Positions 4,729 to 5,769 of a stretch of 5,769 nucleotides of DNA are shown here, in pieces. Numbering within the stretch: the stretch's first letter is position 1; the number at the start of each line of letters is the position of its first letter. The notes under the pieces are model-generated. The model ran no database searches. It had not been told where the DNA came from and saw only the letters and a list, made by a program, of their open reading frames with translations. Made by a program: the position numbers and the translations under genes. The stretch is from Nautiliaceae bacterium (GTDB taxonomy: Bacteria > Campylobacterota > Campylobacteria > Campylobacterales > Nautiliaceae), in the NCBI GenBank assembly GCA_027063075.1, contig JAMOSM010000146.1, positions 1 to 5,769 on the forward strand, in the 5' to 3' direction.

Positions 4729-5308
4729 ATGAAGCTGCTTTTTCTTTTATGATTTTTTCCATTTCATTAACAATTTCTTCAATTGTTCTCTCACCATTTA
4801 TTTTAATAAGTTTGCCTTGTTTTTTGTAAAATTCTTCAATATCTTTTAGAGGTTCTAAAAATACTTTCATTCTATTGTTAAATACTTCCACATTGTCATC
4901 AGCACCTCTTGCACGTCCAAGTACTCTCTCACGAGCTACATCTTCGCTAACCACAACTTCAATTACAGCTACTAAATCAATCTCTTTGTTTTCTTTTAAC
5001 ATTTCATCAAGAGCTTTCATCTGTTCTACACTTCTTGGAAAACCGTCGATTAATACAATAGGTTTGTCTGCTTTTTCAATTGCACTTTTTATTGTGTTGA
5101 TTACAATCTCTAAAGGTACTAATTTTCCGTTGTCAATGTAACTTTTTATCTCTTTTCCAAGTTCGCTACCACTTGCAACTTCAGCTCTTAGTAAATCTCC
5201 TGTTGAATAATGAACTATAAGGTCCGGATTTCTTTTTGCAATAAGTTCAGCGTCTGTTGTTTTTCCGCTTCCCGGTGCTCCTATAATTAAAAACAGTTTT
5301 TTTTGCAT
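4727..5308 (-). CDS. adk: Adenylate kinase, short-LID form
   Basis: Catalyses ATP + AMP to two ADP in the cytoplasm. With the start at 5308 the protein has 193 residues. It shows the P-loop GAPGSGKT (10-17), the AMP-binding STGDLLR (35-41, R41), IDGFPRS (87-93, R92), and [14 protein letters not shown] (126-139) with R146 shortly after. The lid over the active site is short, replacing the longer insert of the 214-residue enterobacterial type, as known in Campylobacter Adk. An upstream in-frame ATG at 5335 would add nine residues overlapping feoA; the start at 5308 is chosen because AAAGGAG sits six to seven bases before it and the protein then begins [13 protein letters not shown], as the family does. 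It follows feoA by 11 nt and aspS before that, and ends at a terminator. Regulation is probably constitutive with the aspS run. Confidence 0.96.
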   Translation of the reverse strand: MQKKLFLIIGAPGSGKTTDAELIAKRNPDLIVHYSTGDLLRAEVASGSELGKEIKSYIDNGKLVPLEIVINTIKSAIEKADKPIVLIDGFPRSVEQMKALDEMLKENKEIDLVAVIEVVVSEDVARERVLGRARGADDNVEVFNNRMKVFLEPLKDIEEFYKKQGKLIKINGERTIEEIVNEMEKIIKEKAAS

Positions 5309-5319
5309 ATTTTCTCCTT

Positions 5320-5580
5320 TTATAAAATTGGACATTTAATTTTTTTTACATATATTTTTTTTGCCATTCCTCTTCCAATGGCAAGTTTTCTTCCATCTAT
5401 ATCCACTTCAATGGGACCAAAAAAAGATTTATTGATAATCTGACCTAACTGACCTTTGTGAATTCCAAGGTCAGTTAATCTTTGTTTGAAATTTCTGCAA
5501 CTTTCATCAAATCCTACAATTTTAAAAACGTCACCGCTTTTTAATTCGTTTAGACTCTGTTTATATTCTATTTTATTCAT
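5320..5580 (-). CDS. feoA: FeoA domain protein
   Basis: An 86-residue protein with one FeoA domain, an SH3-like small beta barrel. The family pattern is clear: [12 protein letters not shown] (13-24), [16 protein letters not shown] (34-49), [24 protein letters not shown] (55-78). FeoA is a small cytoplasmic partner of the ferrous iron transporter FeoB and is usually encoded next to it. Here no feoB is visible; the gene sits between aspS and adk. It starts inside the end of aspS (eight-base overlap) and lacks a good ribosome site, so its translation is probably coupled to aspS. It may serve an unlinked FeoB or act as a stand-alone FeoA-like regulator; sequence does not decide. C28 is in a slightly longer than usual loop before RLTDLG. 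Confidence 0.9.
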   Translation of the reverse strand: MNKIEYKQSLNELKSGDVFKIVGFDESCRNFKQRLTDLGIHKGQLGQIINKSFFGPIEVDIDGRKLAIGRGMAKKIYVKKIKCPIL

Positions 5581-5769
5581 TCTCAGCTTTTGGTTTTTTT
5601 ACTCTTATATGAAGTTCTTTTAGCTGAGATTTATCCACTTCTCCAGGTGCGCCAGTTAAGAGACATTGAGCCTTTTGAGTTTTAGGAAACGCTATAACAT
5701 CACGAATGTTATCAGTCTTTCTCATAAGCATAATAACTCTATCAAGTCCAAGCGCAAATCCACCATGAG
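5573..5769 (-). CDS. aspS: Aspartyl-tRNA synthetase, C-terminal end
   Basis: Only the last 64 codons are in the window; the rest lies beyond the right edge. The visible protein starts [17 protein letters not shown], which is motif 3 of class II synthetases with the ATP-binding Arg (residue 10 of the fragment), followed by the bacterial AspRS signature [22 protein letters not shown] and a typical [16 protein letters not shown] ending. It charges tRNA(Asp) with aspartate; whether it also charges tRNA(Asn), as in organisms with the GatCAB route, cannot be told from this part. It is the first visible gene of the aspS-feoA-adk run; its TAA stop (5575-5573) lies inside feoA. Confidence 0.96.
   Translation of the reverse strand, partial: HGGFALGLDRVIMLMRKTDNIRDVIAFPKTQKAQCLLTGAPGEVDKSQLKELHIRVKKPKAENE

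Noticed and set aside
4875..5141. Plus-strand open frame opposite adk
   Set aside because: Ser/Thr-rich antisense shadow of adk with no initiation signal.
5309..5335. Longer adk start at the ATG at 5335
   Set aside because: It would overlap feoA, has no ribosome site at a useful distance and adds nine residues (MSNFIKGEN) before a family-typical beginning; the ATG at 5308 has AAAGGAG just upstream.

Overview
The window is AT-rich DNA with tightly packed genes, strong AAGGAG-type ribosome binding sites and short gaps. It looks like a chemosynthetic campylobacterotan (Epsilonproteobacteria). The Adk has the shortened-LID form known from Campylobacter relatives, an aspS/adk neighbourhood occurs in that group, and an SQR-like flavoprotein and a Sir2-Af1/Sir2Tm-like sirtuin would fit a vent lineage such as Nautiliales. 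This placement is inference from protein character and base composition, not from a database search.

Layout. (1) Positions 1-390, minus strand: the start of a NifX/NifB-type dinitrogenase iron-molybdenum cofactor family protein, preceded by a UPF0251/DUF134 helix-turn-helix protein. These two form an operon. (2) Positions 391-541: a divergent regulatory region. It holds a consensus sigma-70 promoter facing left (TTGACA, 17-bp spacer, TATAAT), an extended -10 promoter facing right, and three copies of a 14-bp palindrome with consensus TGAACATATGTTCA. (3) Positions 542-3187, plus strand: an operon of a SLAC1/TehA-family anion channel, a membrane-anchored DUF302 protein and an SQR-like FAD oxidoreductase, ended by a hairpin that lies inside the next gene. 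(4) Positions 3188-3931, minus: a Sir2-family NAD-dependent deacylase. (5) Positions 3984-4235, plus: a small coiled-coil protein. It meets a three-helix membrane protein (4232-4690, minus) tail to tail within a 26-bp perfect palindrome. (6) Positions 4727-5769, minus: a housekeeping run of aspS (3' end only), feoA and adk, with a perfect palindromic terminator after adk.

How the genes may work together. The SLAC1-DUF302-SQR-like operon reads as a membrane sulfur or redox module: a flavoprotein of the sulfide:quinone reductase superfamily, a channel related to anion/sulfite exporters, and an anchored DUF302 protein of unknown role. It shares its control region with the UPF0251-NifX pair. The palindromes resemble ArsR/SmtB-type operators and sit on the leftward promoter, so repression there is likely. 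Whether the UPF0251 protein or an unlinked ArsR-type protein binds them cannot be decided from the sequence. The most interesting material is this shared control region, the sulfur-like operon, and the palindrome that encodes identical ends of two opposing genes.

No RNA genes, CRISPR arrays, insertion sequences or attachment sites were seen, and no gene-free stretch exceeds about 150 bases.
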